Positions 10,025 through 20,165 of a stretch of 64,000 nt of DNA are shown one piece after another. The notes below the pieces were generated by a model. The model searched no databases and had not been told where the DNA came from. It saw only the letters and a program-made list of their open reading frames with translations. Location: NCBI GenBank assembly GCA_014728115.1, contig WJME01000036.1, positions 1 to 64,000 on the forward strand. The letters are read 5' to 3'. Position numbers and translations under genes: made by a program. Each line of letters begins with the position of its first letter. Positions within the stretch are counted from its first letter, which is position 1. Origin of the DNA: Candidatus Zhuqueibacterota bacterium. Lineage in GTDB: Bacteria; Zhuqueibacterota; Zhuqueibacteria; Residuimicrobiales; Oceaniaggregativiventaceae.

Positions 10025-10079
10025 GCGGGATGCCCGGAAAACCAGAGCTCTCTTGCGCTCTGGTTTCCGGGCATCCCGC
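10025..10079. terminator. Long GC-rich hairpin (~23-bp stem with one bulge), possible terminator/3' stabiliser of the 10095-10403 gene
   Basis: GCGGGATGCCCGGAAAACCAGAGC / GCTCTGGTTTCCGGGCATCCCGC directly 3' of the minus-strand gene; no canonical T-run. Confidence 0.6.
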
Positions 10080-10094
10080 AAGTGAACAGGGTGA

Positions 10095-10403
10095 TCAAGA
10101 GAAGCGGTTTGCAAGAAAATAATAGATGACAAGTGAAATCCCTGCTGCGATCAAAATAGCGCCAAAGCGCATATCATCGTCGAGACCGCTCGTCGTCATC
10201 AGGGCCACCCCGATGGTGAGAATCACGAGTCCCCATTTAAAAGAATTCTGCCGGTGACTGGGCGGTGCTTGCAAGACATCCTTGACGTTTTCTTCGACCT
10301 GACCTTTTTCGATCAGCAAGCGCCGTACACGGTTATCAGAAATAATCTTGATGATATAGGCGACAATAAAAAATAATGCAACTGGGACAATGGCCTGGAA
10401 CAT
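10095..10403 (-). CDS. Small membrane protein (DUF6249-like)
   Basis: Two hydrophobic helices (FQAIVPVALFFIVAYIIK; LVILTIGVALMT...FGAILIAAGISLVIYYFLA); start trimmed to MFQAIVP; divergent from the ECF sigma gene. Confidence 0.6.
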   Translation of the reverse strand: MFQAIVPVALFFIVAYIIKIISDNRVRRLLIEKGQVEENVKDVLQAPPSHRQNSFKWGLVILTIGVALMTTSGLDDDMRFGAILIAAGISLVIYYFLANRFS

Positions 10404-10536
10404 GGCAACTCTCCTTTTGGTTATGGTTATCTGATTTAATGGACAGACAAGAGACAATAAAGTTGCAGAAAAATTTGTAAAAAAGACGTATATTGCAATG
10501 CAACTTTTTATGCTTTTCTTTGTCTAATAGGTTGCC

Positions 10537-11118
10537 ATGAGAATAGAAGAAGAAAAAAAGCTTGTTGACCGGATTCTCAAAGATGATCTCAATGCCTTTG
10601 ACGAGTTGGTAATAGAGTATCAAAGGCTGGTCTGGCATATTGTGGCCCGTATGGTTTCAGATCCTACAGATCGTCAGGATCTGTGTCAGGATATATTTCT
10701 CAAAATATTTAAATCTTTGCGTACATTTCATTTTCGCAGCAAGCTGTCGACGTGGGTCGGACGCATCGCTTATCATACATCGATTAATTATCTTCAGAAA
10801 AAAAAATTACCCAGCATGAGTGACGTAACAATTGACGAGAGTCATTACCGCGTTGTTGCAGAGTCTGATGATATCGGCCCGGAGGAATGGACTGCACGTC
10901 GCGATCTTTCGTCGATCGTGGAAAAAATGATCAGCAAATTAACCCCCATTCAAAAAACATTGATCACATTATTTCACGTGGAGAATATGAGTTATTCGGA
11001 AATGTCAGCGGTCGTAGAGCTGCCTGAAGGAACGATCAAGAGCCATCTCTACCGCGGCCGGCAGCGACTCAAAGAGATGATGAAATCGTTAGAGCGGGAG
11101 GAAATCGGGTATGAATAA
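10537..11118 (+). CDS. ECF-type RNA polymerase sigma factor
   Basis: DRQDLCQDIFLKIFKSL (region 2), MSYSEMSAVVELPEGTIKSHLYRGRQRLKE (region 4). Confidence 0.93.
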   Translation: MRIEEEKKLVDRILKDDLNAFDELVIEYQRLVWHIVARMVSDPTDRQDLCQDIFLKIFKSLRTFHFRSKLSTWVGRIAYHTSINYLQKKKLPSMSDVTIDESHYRVVAESDDIGPEEWTARRDLSSIVEKMISKLTPIQKTLITLFHVENMSYSEMSAVVELPEGTIKSHLYRGRQRLKEMMKSLEREEIGYE

Positions 11119-11629
11119 GCATCTCACGGATGAGCAAATTCAATTGTATCTCGATCCCAATCCTTTGGATTCTAAAGAGGCGCAGGAGGTCAAGACTCAC
11201 CTGCAGTCGTGCAAGCGATGTCAAAAGAGTTTACAGGAATATCGGGTGCTCTATAAACATTTTGCCACTCCATTATCTCTTGATCTCTCGGGTGATTTCA
11301 GGGTCAAGTTGCAAAGAAGAATCGCACTGGAAATGAAACGGCAAAAAATCAGAAATTTTATGGTCTATGGTCTTTTTTATGGAGCGGGTATTGCAGGAGG
11401 GTTGGGGCTCGGTTTATCCTATATCGATTATGATGCCATCTCGAGAGAGATTGCCAATGACAGTGTTTTGAGTTCATTTACTCTGGTGTTCGATTCTTTT
11501 CAATCCATTTCATTGGGCATCGATATTCCATGGGGTCTTTTGGCAACCGTCATCAGTGTACTGGTTTTACTCTATATTTTCGATCATTTTGTGTTGCAGC
11601 AATTCAGGCATATCTCTATTTTTAAATGA
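11111..11629 (+). CDS. Anti-sigma factor with zf-HC2-like N-terminus and C-terminal TM segments
   Basis: HLQSCKRCQKSLQEY zinc-binding-like motif; overlaps the sigma gene by 8 nt. Confidence 0.8.
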   Translation: MNKHLTDEQIQLYLDPNPLDSKEAQEVKTHLQSCKRCQKSLQEYRVLYKHFATPLSLDLSGDFRVKLQRRIALEMKRQKIRNFMVYGLFYGAGIAGGLGLGLSYIDYDAISREIANDSVLSSFTLVFDSFQSISLGIDIPWGLLATVISVLVLLYIFDHFVLQQFRHISIFK

Positions 11630-12596
11630 GGCGGCGTCCGGATTGCAGTTTCGAGACGTCGCCCTGCACTTCCAAACCCGTCCATTCCCCTCTTCCTGCA
11701 TAGAGTTTTTCACCCTTGAGGGAATGTAATTGAATATCTACTTTTGTATCCAGGCTTTCCATGATGCGACTGGTCATGTTTCCTTGGTCGGGTCCCAGGA
11801 GTTTTTCCGGTTGTCCGGATCTCCTGGCAGTGATCTGTAAACGGGATTTTCGGTTTGCAAATATGAGAACGAGCTGGTGGTCATCGATTTGGATCTGTTC
11901 AATGGCAGAGCGATTATAGGTCGTCCATCGGTAGAGTTTTCCCTCATGGAGCAATCCGACAATAAAGCCCGTAAAGCTGCTGCCGAGCCAGGGAATCGTG
12001 GCGACAGACAAAGACAAGCTTGTCCCGGTTGTTTCAAAGTGATTGCTCTGCATCCAGATATAGGCAGAAGGAAATCCGGTTCCCCAATCCTTTTCAGCAT
12101 ATCCCCGGCCTTGCGTAAAATCGACCCAATGACTGTTGATCATTATTCTTCCATTCAGGACGTGATCCATACTCAAAATGCCGTGATAGCACTGCATGGC
12201 AGGCAGCCAGGCATACCATCCCATAGCCCCTGGTGACCACAATCGTACAGGCCAGGAATAGGAGGAGCTCGTATGCATTTCACCCTGTACCTGTAAATCG
12301 CCTGATGTCAGATTCAGAACGACTTTGTTATGGCTGAATGTATTCTGTTGGATTTTTATATGGAACTGTTTACGGTTTGCGACAAAGTCTGTCAACGAAA
12401 AACGGTAATATGTACTTTTTTGCAGGGTGGGGGACAAGAGCTGAATAAACGCATGCGGATCCTGTCCTTTGGCAATGCCCGGAATCACGACGAGACCGTT
12501 TTGCCGCATGGCATCTACCCATTTGAAATACCAGCCTTCGAAATAACTGGATTTGATTTTTTGTCCCTGATAGCGTTCCGGATGCAAGATGGGCAT
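11622..12596 (-). CDS. Tocopherol cyclase family-like protein
   Basis: YFEGWYFKWV near N-terminus, GYAEKDWGTGFPSAYIWMQSNHF motif. Confidence 0.75.
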   Translation of the reverse strand: MPILHPERYQGQKIKSSYFEGWYFKWVDAMRQNGLVVIPGIAKGQDPHAFIQLLSPTLQKSTYYRFSLTDFVANRKQFHIKIQQNTFSHNKVVLNLTSGDLQVQGEMHTSSSYSWPVRLWSPGAMGWYAWLPAMQCYHGILSMDHVLNGRIMINSHWVDFTQGRGYAEKDWGTGFPSAYIWMQSNHFETTGTSLSLSVATIPWLGSSFTGFIVGLLHEGKLYRWTTYNRSAIEQIQIDDHQLVLIFANRKSRLQITARRSGQPEKLLGPDQGNMTSRIMESLDTKVDIQLHSLKGEKLYAGRGEWTGLEVQGDVSKLQSGRRLI

Positions 12597-12760
12597 GGAT
12601 TACCTTTGTCATAGTTTATGGTCTAGATTGCAAGAGCATATAGGCCATCAAAAACAAATAAAAAAGCCCCCTGGGTGAGCACGCCATAGCCTTGACCTTT
12701 GAGCAGGATTGGTCATTGATCTTTGTCTATCCTTGCAATCGATCTCTTGTCACCGTTCGT

Positions 12761-13783
12761 TTAGTAACTATGCGCATCGAGTTTGACCTTGCCGCGAAAC
12801 ACCCAATAGATGGATATGGTATAGGCCAGTACCAAGGGAATCCCCATGATGGCAATGGTCAGCATAATCTTTAAAGTGGTTTGCGATGAAGCGGCATTAT
12901 AGATCGTCAGACTGTTGGCCGCCATGGGATTTGAAAAGATGAGATTCGGGTACATGCCGATGCCAAAGAGACCGAGCAAGGCGATCATTGCGACACAAGA
13001 AGAGAGAAAGGCTCTAAAGTCCCTGCCATGGTAGATCTCGCGCGGGATATTGGCAATGGCCAGCACATTGATGGCCGGCAATATGAAAAAGACCGGGTTG
13101 GCCCGAATCTGGTCGGTCATGTGGGGTACATACAGCAAGGTGGCCATTGTGGTCAGTACATACATGAGAATGAAAAAGATCATGGTGTTTTTGATCCATC
13201 CGCGCAGTTTGTCGTGTAATTCGTTTTCGGTTTTCATGACACCATAGATCGCGCCATGCATCATAAACAAAGCGACCGTCGTGATGCCGACCAGTAGTGC
13301 ATAGGGTCTTAGCAATCCCCAAAAGGTTCCTGCAAATTCATGGTTGCTATCCAGGGGGATTCCCATGGCGATATTTCCCAGAGCCACGCCGATCAACAGA
13401 GCGGAGAGAATGCTGCTGACGCTAAAGCTGATGTCCCAGAATTTCCGCCATGCAGCATGAGGTTGTTTGGAGCGAAATTCGATGGCGACGGCCCTGAAAA
13501 TGAGCCCGAACAACAACAGCATAAAGGCAATATAAAAACCGGAAAAAGCAGTGGCATAGACCTCTGGAAAGGCTGCAAACAGGGCTCCTCCGCCTGTGAC
13601 CAACCAGACTTCATTGCCATCCCAGACCGGACCGATCGAATTGATCATCAGTCTTCTTTCCGTGTCGGTATGTGTAAAGAGGTGCAATGCCCCGATCCCC
13701 AGATCAAAGCCATCCAGCATGGCATAGCCGGTGAAGAGAATGCCGACGAGTAAAAACCATATGGTATTGAGATCTAAATTCAT
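12761..13783 (-). CDS. cydB: Cytochrome d ubiquinol oxidase subunit II
   Basis: [52 protein letters not shown]. Confidence 0.95.
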   Translation of the reverse strand: MNLDLNTIWFLLVGILFTGYAMLDGFDLGIGALHLFTHTDTERRLMINSIGPVWDGNEVWLVTGGGALFAAFPEVYATAFSGFYIAFMLLLFGLIFRAVAIEFRSKQPHAAWRKFWDISFSVSSILSALLIGVALGNIAMGIPLDSNHEFAGTFWGLLRPYALLVGITTVALFMMHGAIYGVMKTENELHDKLRGWIKNTMIFFILMYVLTTMATLLYVPHMTDQIRANPVFFILPAINVLAIANIPREIYHGRDFRAFLSSCVAMIALLGLFGIGMYPNLIFSNPMAANSLTIYNAASSQTTLKIMLTIAIMGIPLVLAYTISIYWVFRGKVKLDAHSY

Positions 13784-15123
13784 GCGCGATGTCCCTCCTC
13801 CAGATCATAAACATCCGGCCCTTTTTTGATTTTTTCATTCAATAAAAAGATAAAGAGTGCAAATAAAAGAGAGTATATCAGGAAAAATCCGATCAGAGAT
13901 CCCCAGATATGTCCGGTCGTGAGAACGGGTGAAATCGCATCTTTTGTGCGCAAGAGATTATAGACGATCCAGGGTTGTCTGCCGATTTCAGCGGTTGCCC
14001 AGCCCAATTGATTGGCAAGCTGGGGGCCGAGCACTGCAAAAACAAAAATCCACAACAGCCACCGCGTTTCAAAGAGTATTTTTTTGCGCCAGTAGATGAT
14101 ACCCAGCAAAGCAATCAGAATCAGAGCCATGCCAATCGCCACCATCAGATGATAGGTTTGAAAGACGATGTTGACCGGCGGACGGTCTTGTTCGCTAAAC
14201 GCATGCAGGCCGGTTACAGGTTTGTTGAAATCTCCGGTGACAAGAAAGCTGAGAAATTTGGGTATTTTAATGCCGATGACTTTTTCCTTGTTTTCATCCA
14301 CCCAGCCGAGAACGTACATATCAGCCGGAGCATTTTCTTCATAGTGTCCTTCGAATGCGGCCAGTTTGGCGGGTTGATATTCGCTGACCATTTGGGCACT
14401 CGAGTGTCCGGTGACCAGCTGGAGCACAGAAGCGACCAGGGCAATGACCAGTCCGATTTTCATCGACCCTTTGGCGAATTCCTGATGTTTGCGTTTCAAA
14501 AGATAGAATGCACTTACCGAAAGAATGAAAAAGGCACCTGCTTGCCAGGCACCCATCAGGGTATGAGTGAGGCGATCGATAGTGGAGGGATTGAACACCA
14601 TTTGCCAAAAATCCAATATTTCTGCCCGTTCACCGTTTGCGGTTTGGACGATATGGTGGCCGGCAGGAGTTTGCTGCCAGGAATTGGCAACAATGATCCA
14701 GACAGCGCTAAAATGGGCGCCCAGAGCCACCATGATCGTGGCAAAGAAATGGGTTTTGGGTTTGACTTTATCCCAGCCAAACAACAGAATCGCGAGAAAG
14801 CCGGATTCCAGAAAAAAGGCAAAGATGCCCTCGGCTGCCAGGGCGCTGCCAAATACATCTCCGACATAACGGGAATAGACCGACCAGTTGGTGCCAAATT
14901 CGAACTCCATGACAATACCGGACGCCACCCCCAGGGCAAAGATCAATCCGAAAATCTTGACCCAGAATTTGGTCATTTGATGATAGAGCTGATTTTTGGT
15001 TCTCAGATAGGTTCCTTCCATGATCACCAGCGCCAGACCAAGGCCAATACTCAAAGGAGGAAAGAGATAATGAAACGCAATGGTAAAAGCAAACTGAATT
15101 CGGGAAAGCATGACGGCGTCCAT
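13780..15123 (-). CDS. cydA: Cytochrome d ubiquinol oxidase subunit I
   Basis: [42 protein letters not shown]; 4-nt overlap with cydB. Confidence 0.95.
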   Translation of the reverse strand: MDAVMLSRIQFAFTIAFHYLFPPLSIGLGLALVIMEGTYLRTKNQLYHQMTKFWVKIFGLIFALGVASGIVMEFEFGTNWSVYSRYVGDVFGSALAAEGIFAFFLESGFLAILLFGWDKVKPKTHFFATIMVALGAHFSAVWIIVANSWQQTPAGHHIVQTANGERAEILDFWQMVFNPSTIDRLTHTLMGAWQAGAFFILSVSAFYLLKRKHQEFAKGSMKIGLVIALVASVLQLVTGHSSAQMVSEYQPAKLAAFEGHYEENAPADMYVLGWVDENKEKVIGIKIPKFLSFLVTGDFNKPVTGLHAFSEQDRPPVNIVFQTYHLMVAIGMALILIALLGIIYWRKKILFETRWLLWIFVFAVLGPQLANQLGWATAEIGRQPWIVYNLLRTKDAISPVLTTGHIWGSLIGFFLIYSLLFALFIFLLNEKIKKGPDVYDLEEGHRA

Positions 15124-15508
15124 GCGATTCTCCTTTATTAGAAAAGCTTACAGAGGTGTTGCTAAAGATATTAAAGAGAGTTTTGAATCACAAGGTGAAA
15201 AGAATTATTTTTCAGGATCTGCCGTGAAAGGATTACCAATACCGCTCCCATTAACAACAGACCACGGACGATTAATTTCCGTTTTCTCTTTATTCTCGTT
15301 TTTTTAGCATCGCGATTTATGCGTTCCAGGTTCTGTGTAATCTTGGGAAAATGGGATCCTTTTGGGATAGCTTTGCATTAAAAATTTAGGAAATTTTGCT
15401 AAAAAGCTTAATAGTTGAAAATTGACTTGCTTATTTGAAAATATTTAGTAAATTTCTTCAAACCCGGGAAAAGGATATACAGTCTTAATATTGAGAGAAA
15501 GTTAATCT

Positions 15509-15982
15509 ATGCATGCAGACAAACTCGATGCGATTGATCTAAAGATCCTCGAGCTTTTACAAAAAGCCGGTCGTACCAAACGAAACGAACTGGCTGAAGA
15601 GGTCAAATTGTCCATACCCTCGATATCAGAGCGTATGCACAAGATGGAAAAAGCGGGGGTGATCAAGAGTTACAATGCTATCGTGGAAGCTCGAAGAGTA
15701 GGATTGGAAGTGACCGCTTTTGTTCTCGTCCGCGTGGCTTCTATCAAAGAAGATTCCGAGGTGAGAGAATATATCATGGATAGTGATGAGATTCTCGAAT
15801 GCCACACGATCACAGGTGAGGGATCTTATTTGCTCAAGGTCAGAACAAAGAGTACAGAGTCGTTGGAAAGATTATTACAGCAGATTCAGCAATGGCCTGG
15901 TGTGACCACCACCAAAACCAATGTGGTCCTGTCGTCAGCCAAAGAGACCACAGTGCTCCCCTTGAAATACTATAAAATTTAA
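15509..15982 (+). CDS. Lrp/AsnC family transcriptional regulator
   Basis: LDAIDLKILELLQKAGRTKRNELAEEVKLSIPSISERMHKMEKAGVIKSY HTH plus RAM domain. Confidence 0.93.
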   Translation: MHADKLDAIDLKILELLQKAGRTKRNELAEEVKLSIPSISERMHKMEKAGVIKSYNAIVEARRVGLEVTAFVLVRVASIKEDSEVREYIMDSDEILECHTITGEGSYLLKVRTKSTESLERLLQQIQQWPGVTTTKTNVVLSSAKETTVLPLKYYKI

Positions 15983-16013
15983 AAAGAGGCCCTGATCATC
16001 AGGGCCTCTTTTT
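15981..16013. terminator. Bidirectional intrinsic terminator between lrp-like and SDR genes
   Basis: AAAAAGAGGCCCTGATCATCAGGGCCTCTTTTT near-perfect palindrome with A/T tracts both sides. Confidence 0.9.
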
Positions 16014-16716
16014 ATGGATTACTCGGTCGGATATCTATTTCACTCACCATGGCCCGTTGTGGCAATTTAATCATCAACATGACACTATCTGCGACATCTT
16101 TGGGAGAAAGGATTTTTTTCTTTTTCTCTTCATCATGATCTGAAAAGGAGGTATCCACCGAACCCGGACAAATCGCCAGCACTCTCACTCCTTTATCGCG
16201 TTCCTCTAACATCAGGCAGCGGCTAAAGGCGAGCACCGCATGTTTGGTTGCAGAATATCCACCGCCTCCCTTAAAGGCATTCTTACCTGCCAATGAAACC
16301 ACATTGACGATAACAGATTCTTTGGCTTTCCGCAAAAGAGGTAAAGATTCCCGGGTCATGAGAAACAAGCTTTTGACATTGAGATCGAACATGTGATCCC
16401 ACTCTTCGGTGGGCATATCGATAATGGGATGAAACAGTCCCAATCCGGCATTATTGACCAGAATGTCAATTCCTCCGAATGTGTCTTTGCTCTCCTGAAC
16501 GATTCGTTTGACCGTCTTTTCTTCCCTGAGATCACCGACGACCATATGTACTTTGCTGCCAAATGATTCGATCTCGGTAGCGGTCTTTTGCAGGTCGTCC
16601 TCGTTTCGGGCATTGATCACCATATTCGCCCCTTCACTGCCCAGAGATTGTGCAATGACTTTACCTATACCTCTGCTAGCCCCCGTTACCAGGGCTGTTT
16701 TTCCTTGTACTTCCAT
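16012..16716 (-). CDS. SDR family NAD(P)-dependent oxidoreductase
   Basis: ALVTGASRGIGKVIAQSLG, NNAGLG, YSATKHAV. Confidence 0.93.
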   Translation of the reverse strand: MEVQGKTALVTGASRGIGKVIAQSLGSEGANMVINARNEDDLQKTATEIESFGSKVHMVVGDLREEKTVKRIVQESKDTFGGIDILVNNAGLGLFHPIIDMPTEEWDHMFDLNVKSLFLMTRESLPLLRKAKESVIVNVVSLAGKNAFKGGGGYSATKHAVLAFSRCLMLEERDKGVRVLAICPGSVDTSFSDHDEEKKKKILSPKDVADSVMLMIKLPQRAMVSEIDIRPSNP

Positions 16717-16916
16717 ATTCTACCCTCCTGATTGAGCATCATTTCTTATTCTGGGCAACAGAGTTTGCTGTGGATGCATTCCCTCTGAATACCGGATATT
16801 TGACAATGAATAAATACAGGTAAGATAAAATACGTGCTAGATTTTGTCATAAAAGGATTGTATTTTAGGATACCAGAAGATGTGTATTGTTGAATTTCAG
16901 GAAAAGAGAGGGACTT

Positions 16917-17738
16917 GTGAGCGATTCTGTACAATATGATTTTCAATATGGATTGATTTATCGCAATCCCGATAAACAAAAAATCGCCCGGGATATTCTC
17001 GAAAGATATACGGGGTCGGATATCAAGGATTTCAATCAGCAAATCATCTTGACCAATTTTCACGCCTATCTGGATTACTTTGAGGAAAATTATGAGGGTC
17101 AGGTCTATCATGGTTCAGTCATGTCTGTGGTGCACAGCCCCAAAGTTCATGTGAGTATGATCGATTTTAAAATCGGTTCCCCTACTGCGGCCCTGATTAT
17201 CGAGTGCATAAGCGTATTGGATCCACAGGCAGTCCTGTTTTTAGGCATGTGTGGCGGGTTGCATCCTTCGTTAAAAGTGGGTGATTTTATCTTGCCCATG
17301 GCTGCCATTCGCGATGAAGGGGTATCACGACATTTTATCCCGCCTCAGGTTCCATCGTTACCGACCTTTAAGATTCAAAAATTCGTCAGTCAGGTGATCG
17401 TTGACCATGGATTTGATTATCGAACCGGTGTGATCCATACGACCGACTATCGTTTTTGGGAATTCGATGAGGTTTTCAAGAAACAGCTCTATGAGGAACG
17501 GGCCATTGCGATTGACATGGAATGTGCGGCCTTGTTTTCAGTGGGATTCGTCAGTAAAGTGCCGGTGGGTGCTCTTTTGCTGGTGTCGGATTTGCCCCTG
17601 GTTCATGGGGGGATAAAGACGAAAGCATCGAGTAAACAAGTGTTTAGCACGTATACGGGCCGGCACATTCAATTCGGCATCGAATCCATGATCGGCATCC
17701 AGGACAAGGGAGAACATATCCGCCATTATCGCTGGTAA
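16917..17738 (+). CDS. amn: AMP nucleosidase (short Bacteroidota-like form)
   Basis: Nucleoside phosphorylase fold; FLGMCGGLHPSLKVGDFILPMAAIRDEG; AIDMECAALFSVGF. GTG at 16917 with AGAGGG upstream preferred over the TTG at 16887. Confidence 0.8.
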   Translation: MSDSVQYDFQYGLIYRNPDKQKIARDILERYTGSDIKDFNQQIILTNFHAYLDYFEENYEGQVYHGSVMSVVHSPKVHVSMIDFKIGSPTAALIIECISVLDPQAVLFLGMCGGLHPSLKVGDFILPMAAIRDEGVSRHFIPPQVPSLPTFKIQKFVSQVIVDHGFDYRTGVIHTTDYRFWEFDEVFKKQLYEERAIAIDMECAALFSVGFVSKVPVGALLLVSDLPLVHGGIKTKASSKQVFSTYTGRHIQFGIESMIGIQDKGEHIRHYRW

Positions 17739-17842
17739 CGGATGGGAAAAGATTTGATAATTTGATTTTTTTTAGTATTTTTTAGATGAATCCAGTGTAG
17801 CTAGTGTCACCAGGCATCAAGGCAAAACAGAGGAGACGATCA

Positions 17843-18823
17843 ATGCCCAGTCTTGAAACCCGCTATCTCAATCTCGAACTCAAAAATCCCATTATTGTCG
17901 CCAGCAGCGGTTTGACAAAATCGGTGGACAAAATAAAGGCTTGTCAGGACGCCGGAGCCGGCGCTGTGGTGGTGAAGAGTCTATTCGAGGAAGCTTTGGC
18001 CAATGAAGATTGGGGATTGGAAGAAGCGACCTCCTTTCATACCGAAGCCTATGACTATCTGCGCGCCGAGATCGAAAAGCAATATGGCCCTCGGGATTAC
18101 TGCGATTTGCTGGAAAGAGCCAAGAAAAAAGTGAATATTCCAGTTATTGCCAGTATCAATTGTGTCTCTTCCAAATGGTGGCCCAGTTTTGCTGCTGAAA
18201 TCGAAGCAGCAGGGGCAGATGCATTAGAGTTGAATGTTTATCCTTCTGTTTTTGATACCGGCATAAAGTCACAACAAGTGGATGCGCTTTATTTTGACGT
18301 GATCGAGCAGGTACGGGCCAAAACGAAACTTCCCCTGGCAGTCAAGGTCAGCAGTTATTTTTCCTCCATCCCCAATGTGGCAGATGAATTGTGTCGCCGG
18401 GGAGCCGGAGCGTTGGTGTTTTTTAATCGGTTTACCCAACCGGATATCGATATCAAAAACATCGCTCTGACGACGACCTTTAATTATTCGGTTGGGTCTG
18501 AGATGCATACCCCTTTGCGCTGGATTGCCATGTTAGCCGGCCGGGTGACAGGAGATTTTGCTGCGACCACAGGTATTAAAACGGGTGAGGATATCATTAA
18601 ATTTTTGCTCGCCGGTGCGAGTGCGGTGCAAATCGCATCCTTGTTCTATAGACAAGGCGTGGAACAAATCTCGCCACTTCTCGACACTATCGAATCCTGG
18701 ATGGAGGAAAAGGGGTTTGACCGTATCGAGGATTTCAAGGCCCGGCTCTCCTTTAAAAATACCCAAACACCAGAGCATTATTTGCGGGCGCAATTTATCC
18801 ACAAAATCCGGGGAGTCGAATAG
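17843..18823 (+). CDS. Dihydroorotate dehydrogenase-like protein
   Basis: LETRYLNLELKNPIIVASSGLTKS; FMN-barrel motifs; start trimmed to ATG at 17843 preceded by AGGAGA. Confidence 0.85.
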   Translation: MPSLETRYLNLELKNPIIVASSGLTKSVDKIKACQDAGAGAVVVKSLFEEALANEDWGLEEATSFHTEAYDYLRAEIEKQYGPRDYCDLLERAKKKVNIPVIASINCVSSKWWPSFAAEIEAAGADALELNVYPSVFDTGIKSQQVDALYFDVIEQVRAKTKLPLAVKVSSYFSSIPNVADELCRRGAGALVFFNRFTQPDIDIKNIALTTTFNYSVGSEMHTPLRWIAMLAGRVTGDFAATTGIKTGEDIIKFLLAGASAVQIASLFYRQGVEQISPLLDTIESWMEEKGFDRIEDFKARLSFKNTQTPEHYLRAQFIHKIRGVE

Positions 18824-19070
18824 GCATTGTATATTTGTATCGACGAAAGGCTCGGGCTGTCTCACTTTTGAAATTGAATTCTGTTTTGGGCAAGTCGATG
18901 ACTCGTCTTTTTTCGATCTCGTTTATGAGTCATGATTCATACCCTTGATGCCATTTCGGGATCCTCGTTTTTGTCCCTTCAGTAATTTGTTTTTCCTTAA
19001 ATTTATTGTAAACAGTTACTTAAATCGGTTCAAAATTTTTCATGAAATTTGCCATATTTCATCTTCATTG

Positions 19071-19099
19071 TTGACAAAATTTTCTGATTTCCGTATATT
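19071..19099 (+). promoter_or_regulatory. Sigma-70-type promoter TTGACA-17-TATATT
   Basis: TTGACA 19071-19076, TATATT 19094-19099, 17-bp spacer. Confidence 0.6.
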
Positions 19100-19333
19100 T
19101 AAAGCTAAATGTAAGGCGAGTCGAATACTAGTGCTCCCGTTCGGGCCTTTGGCTCGATGATGATTCCAAAAATACGTGTCCATTTGCTTGCATCCCGGCG
19201 AGTTTATTATTGCTCCGGATAGAGTTGCTGATTATATTTCAGCAGGGATAGAACGGTCCGCAAACTTGTTTCTGATGCCATGCACAGGCGAATTCCATTT
19301 TATTAATGTTCAAACCAACTGGAGGAGTTTGCC

Positions 19334-20110
19334 ATGGACATTTATCTGTATCTGTCGCTTTTGCCCGAAGCGCTCATCGCTTCTCAGTTACCTCCTATGG
19401 ACTTTGGTAACTATCTGGCAGTAGGGACAAAAAAGCGAACACGCGGTGAGGCTATGTTTTTCGAGGTGGATCGTGATCTCAAGAGTTCAGTCTTTCAGCT
19501 CGATCGTCTCGAAGAGTTGTGCAAAGAGCACAAAGATGGTGAGAGAAAATGTTCAAAATATCTTTCCATTTACCGTGTTCTCGAACATGTGCCTGTTGAG
19601 TCGCTTAAAAAACTCTATCTGGTCACCGACGATGGCCGGGTCCTTGCCTTGGATGAACGGGAGTTTCAGCCAAAAGAGAATCAGGAACTGCATTTCTACC
19701 AACAGATTGCCCCTGTCAATCCGAGTATCGCGAGCAGGCTCAATCCGTTCGAGTTTTGCAAGTTTATCACAAAGAACGAAAACAGGATTTATCTGCCCAA
19801 ACTCGTTTTCTGTGAACTGGTTCTGCAAGGTCTGGCAACTGATCCGCTCAATGCGCCGACAGACGATCTACCTTATGAAAATCTATCGCACTTGAGAGAC
19901 TGTCTGGTAGGATTGCAAAAACAGCCTGACAAACCGACAAAAACAGTCACTCGCATGATGAAGCACGATCTCTTGTATCGTACCATCAAGAATGGCTTTT
20001 TTGTAGGCGATCAGGATGATTTCAAATTTTATGCATTCCCTTCACGCCAGGAAATGGAAGAAAAATATCATGCCTGGTGGCGATCGGCGCTTACTGTTGG
20101 CTTTCATTAA
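19334..20110 (+). CDS. Hypothetical protein (258 aa)
   Basis: ATG preceded by GGAGGAG; no recognised domain. Confidence 0.75.
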   Translation: MDIYLYLSLLPEALIASQLPPMDFGNYLAVGTKKRTRGEAMFFEVDRDLKSSVFQLDRLEELCKEHKDGERKCSKYLSIYRVLEHVPVESLKKLYLVTDDGRVLALDEREFQPKENQELHFYQQIAPVNPSIASRLNPFEFCKFITKNENRIYLPKLVFCELVLQGLATDPLNAPTDDLPYENLSHLRDCLVGLQKQPDKPTKTVTRMMKHDLLYRTIKNGFFVGDQDDFKFYAFPSRQEMEEKYHAWWRSALTVGFH

Positions 20111-20165
20111 GGCATAAATCATATAAATAAATACAATGGATTGAACAGCTATTGGAGTGTAGGAA

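Noticed and set aside
9829-10098. 89-aa minus ORF
   Set aside because: Covers the long hairpin and AT-rich spacer; no plausible start context or family.
13975-15141. 388-aa plus-strand ORF
   Set aside because: Shadow ORF antisense to cydA; cydA is unambiguous.
19106-19170. Fluoride (crcB) riboswitch ahead of the PPase
   Set aside because: GGCGAG and GGCTCGATGATGATTCC vaguely resemble parts of the motif, but the conserved GGCGAUGA...CGCC pairing and loop order are not present; kept only as an unclassified leader.
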